Shown: one piece after another, positions 5,425 through 7,069 of the stretch
How positions within the stretch are numbered: the stretch's first letter is position 1
How the letters are laid out: each line of letters begins with the position of its first letter
Source of the DNA: Spirochaetales bacterium
GTDB lineage: Bacteria > Spirochaetota > Spirochaetia > SZUA-6 > DRHE01
Assembly (NCBI GenBank): GCA_016930895.1
Contig: JAFGFV010000100.1
Coordinates: 1 to 7,069 of the forward strand
DNA length: 7,069 nt
Direction of reading: 5' to 3'
Notes under the pieces: generated by a model
The model's input: the letters and a program-made list of their open reading frames with translations, nothing else
Database searches by the model: none
Told to the model about the DNA's origin: nothing
Position numbers and translations under genes: made by a program

Positions 5425-6491
5425 TACGGCCGAACCGTGATCGACAGTGGAACCCTTCCCACCATCTGCAGGCAGTGCGACATGCGCTGCGGGATCGAGG
5501 TGCAGGTCCGGGGCAGCCGGGTCACCGGGATGAGGCGAACGAAGGCCCATCCTCAGAACATCGGCCGCCTCTGTCCCAAGGGACCCGCCGTCGTGGATAC
5601 GGTCTACCATCCGGAACGCCTGCTCAAACCCCTCAAGAAGGACCGCAGCGACTCCTTTCGGGAGATCCCTCTGGAGCAGGCAATGGCGGAGATCGCCGGC
5701 AGGCTGGCCGCGATCGGCCACGGGCACGGTGTGCGCTTCATTGCGGCTTGGCACGGCGAGGCTCTCGGCTTCGCCCAGCAGGAGATGTACCCCCGGCGTC
5801 TTCTCCACGCCCTGGGCAGTCCGAACTTCCTTTCCGTGAACTCCCTCTGCTACGTGAGCCCCTACATTGCCTACCGCCTGGTCCAGGGGTAATGGAACGC
5901 CTGTCCGGATTTCCGCAACGCCCGCTGCATCCTGCTCTGGGGGACCAACCCGCCGGTGTCTCACTTCACCTTCATGCACGCGATCGAAGAGGGCCTCAAG
6001 GGGGAAGCGAAGCTGGTGGTGATCGATCCGCGGAGCGCGGAGATCTCCCGGAAGGAGGAACCCCACCTCCGTCCCGTGCCTCGAACCAACGGCGCCCTGG
6101 CCTGGGGCTCGATGCGGCGGCCGATCGAAACAGGTCAGTACGACCGGGAGTTCGTGGCCGGGCACAGCGTGGGCTTCCAGCAGGCCTCCGCCTACGCCCA
6201 GGAGAATGGGGTGAACGCCGTACGGGCCATCGCCTGCCTGGGGGGCTCATCGGGGCGGTGGAGGCCATGCTGGGCGCCGAACCGTACCCGCTGAAAGCGC
6301 TGATCGTCAGCGGGGGCAACCCCGTCAACACCGATCCCAACGTGGGCCGGGCGGCCGAAGGGTTCGGCCGGCTCGAGCTGCTCGTGCTCCGGGAGCTGTT
6401 CCCGACCGAGACCAGGGCCCTGGCCGACTACGTACTGCCCGCCGCCTCTTTTCTCGAGCGCTCGGAGCTGCATCTGTATTCCCACTACCAG
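5422..6491 (+). pseudogene. Broken molybdopterin-dependent oxidoreductase (formate dehydrogenase/DMSO reductase superfamily), nonsense + frameshift + internal deletions
   Basis: Counting from CTG 5422, C16-x2-C19-x3-C23 and C51 (TICRQCDMRCG, then GRLCPKG) form the N-terminal 4Fe-4S motif of this superfamily. VNSLCYVS follows, with C143 a candidate molybdenum ligand. TAA at 5890-5892 interrupts the frame, which then continues clearly as family sequence: WNACPDFRNARCILLWGTNP and KLVVIDPRSAEIS. A second break lies in a run of six G at 6240-6245: one extra G would join NAVRAIACLGG to LIGAVEAMLGAEPYPLKALI in the next frame. Then come SGGNPVNTDPN and ALADYVLPAASFLERSELHLY, both standard for the family. 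Only about 355 residues of oxidoreductase remain, against over 600 normally. Family order suggests deletions after SAYAQ and around ACLGG, plus loss of the C-terminal cofactor domain. TAA rules out pyrrolysine or selenocysteine recoding at the stop. Assembly error is an alternative for some breaks. Confidence 0.85.
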
Positions 6492-6800
6492 GCGGAGAGC
6501 GGCACCAACCTGGTGCACGACGTCGGCTACATGGAGGCCGGTCTGGCCAATTCCCCGGAGATGATCGTGTTCCCCTGTGAAATGATCGCCATGCTGCGAC
6601 GGTTCCACGAGGGCTTCGCTATCGGCAGGGAGAACCTGGCTCTGGAGGCAATCCACCAGGTGGAGCCGGGGGGCAAGTTTCTAACCGAAGGCCACACCAT
6701 GGAGCACTTCCGGGAGTACTGGGAATCCGACCTCTTTACCCGGCAGCGATTCGACGGCGGAGGCGGCCAACTGTATCTTGGGTCTTGCCGACAAGTATAG
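6492..6800 (+). pseudogene. C-terminal fragment of a second MttB-family methyltransferase, fused in frame to the oxidoreductase remnant
   Basis: Directly after the oxidoreductase motif LERSELHLYSHY the same frame becomes MttB-family sequence: AESGTNLVHDVGYMEAG (6492-6542), then SPEMIVFPCEMIAMLRRF, ENLALEAIHQVEPGGKFLTE, and HFREYWESDLFTRQRFDG ending at 6758. Each block lines up with the intact MttB-like protein upstream (ATLVHDVGYMESG at 346-358, ETLALDLIAEL, HYRETWYPRLFNRNHFDG). The N-terminal three quarters of this copy is missing, and after FDG, where the intact protein continues with Trp and about 40 more residues, only an unrelated tail (GGGQLYLGSCRQV) leads to TAG 6798-6800. The fragment is therefore cut at both ends. 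It points to deletion between the oxidoreductase gene and a following mttB copy. No start or function is expected. Confidence 0.8.
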
Positions 6801-6814
6801 TTGAGGTTCGCAGA

Positions 6815-7069
6815 ATGAGAGGGATGAAAAAGGTGATCGGGCCCAACAGCGCTGCGATTCCGGAATATACCGCCGTGTTTGCCGGACCTGATTTTCCCCT
6901 CGCCAAGCGCGGGGTCGCTGCAATCCACGAAGCCTCCCTGGAGGTGCTGGCCGACACGGGATTCCGCTTCGCTTCGGACAGCGCACTGCAGATCTTCAGG
7001 AGTCATGGATTTCGCGTCGAGGGACAGCGGGTCTACTTCACGGAACGGCAGATCCGCCGGGCACTGGCA
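6815..7069 (+). CDS. N-terminus of a third MttB-family methyltransferase (3' partial, runs off the window)
   Basis: ATG 6815 opens a frame of 85 codons that is still open at the last base. From residue 30 it reads AKRGVAAIHEASLEVLADTG, then FRFASDSALQIFRSHGFRV and RVYFTERQIRRALA. This is the typical N-terminal region of the MttB superfamily and aligns with IHAASLEILERVGALIDEE and the following residues of the intact copy at 3979. GAGG at 6803-6806 precedes ATG 6815 by 8 bases; an in-frame ATG at 6824 (AGAGGG directly before it) is the alternative. Whether this copy is intact, and whether it carries an in-frame TAG, cannot be seen. It starts 14 bases after the end of the chimeric pseudogene and would continue the operon. 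Confidence 0.8.
   Translation, partial: MRGMKKVIGPNSAAIPEYTAVFAGPDFPLAKRGVAAIHEASLEVLADTGFRFASDSALQIFRSHGFRVEGQRVYFTERQIRRALA

Noticed and set aside
5890..5892. Recoded stop (pyrrolysine or selenocysteine) in the oxidoreductase gene
   Set aside because: The codon is TAA, which neither system reads, and the gene carries further lesions.
5055..6239. Long + strand frame leading into the MttB fragment
   Set aside because: Before about 6240 it is a Pro/Arg/Gly-rich out-of-frame reading of the MttB-like and oxidoreductase genes. Only its last part (6240-6800) is meaningful.
1..7069. CRISPR array, tRNA or rRNA gene
   Set aside because: No regularly spaced repeats, cloverleaf-like segment or rRNA-like sequence was seen on either strand.

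Overview
The window is GC-rich bacterial DNA (roughly 60% G+C by eye) with strong AGGAGG-type ribosome binding sites. All intact genes are on the + strand. The gene content points to an anaerobe that uses methylated amines: a cobalamin-binding methyl carrier and several corrinoid methyltransferases of the MtmB and MttB families, none with an in-frame amber codon. A degraded zinc-ribbon (DUF6431-like) ORF resembles proteins I associate with Desulfotomaculum/Pelotomaculum-type Clostridia. That placement is an inference, not a taxonomic call.

Layout. 1-199: C-terminal end of an unrecognised, probably membrane-anchored protein. 281-760: a short flavodoxin-like protein. 761-1893: about 1.1 kb without an intact gene. 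It holds a weak terminator-like hairpin, two minus-strand gene remnants (a DUF6431-like zinc-ribbon protein and a possible actin-like ATPase C-terminus), a divergent promoter-like region with a perfect 9-bp inverted repeat over two TTGACA boxes, a 10-bp tandem repeat, a possible 24-codon micro-ORF and a long inverted repeat in the leader of the next operon. 1903-5397: a tight three-gene operon encoding a corrinoid protein, an MtmB-family protein and an MttB-family protein. 5422-6800: a broken molybdopterin oxidoreductase gene (in-frame TAA, a one-base frameshift in a G run, internal deletions) joined to the 3' part of a second mttB-family gene. 6815-7069: the first 85 codons of a third MttB-family gene, running off the window.

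How they would work together: the MtmB- and MttB-type proteins are expected to transfer a methyl group from a methylated amine or quaternary amine to the Co(I) cobalamin on the shared carrier protein. A second methyltransferase (to tetrahydrofolate or coenzyme M) and a reductive activase would complete the pathway, but neither is in the window. The flavodoxin-like protein could supply low-potential electrons, but it lies 1.1 kb away and the link is weak.

The most interesting item is the MtmB homologue. MtmB is classically a pyrrolysine enzyme. Here the Pyl202 position appears to be a plain histidine (H197), and the residues that surround Pyl in the Methanosarcina enzyme (E229, E259, Q333) also appear to be replaced. 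This suggests a pyrrolysine-free MtmB branch with a different substrate or mechanism, by analogy with the pyrrolysine-free MttB relatives such as the glycine betaine methyltransferase MtgB.
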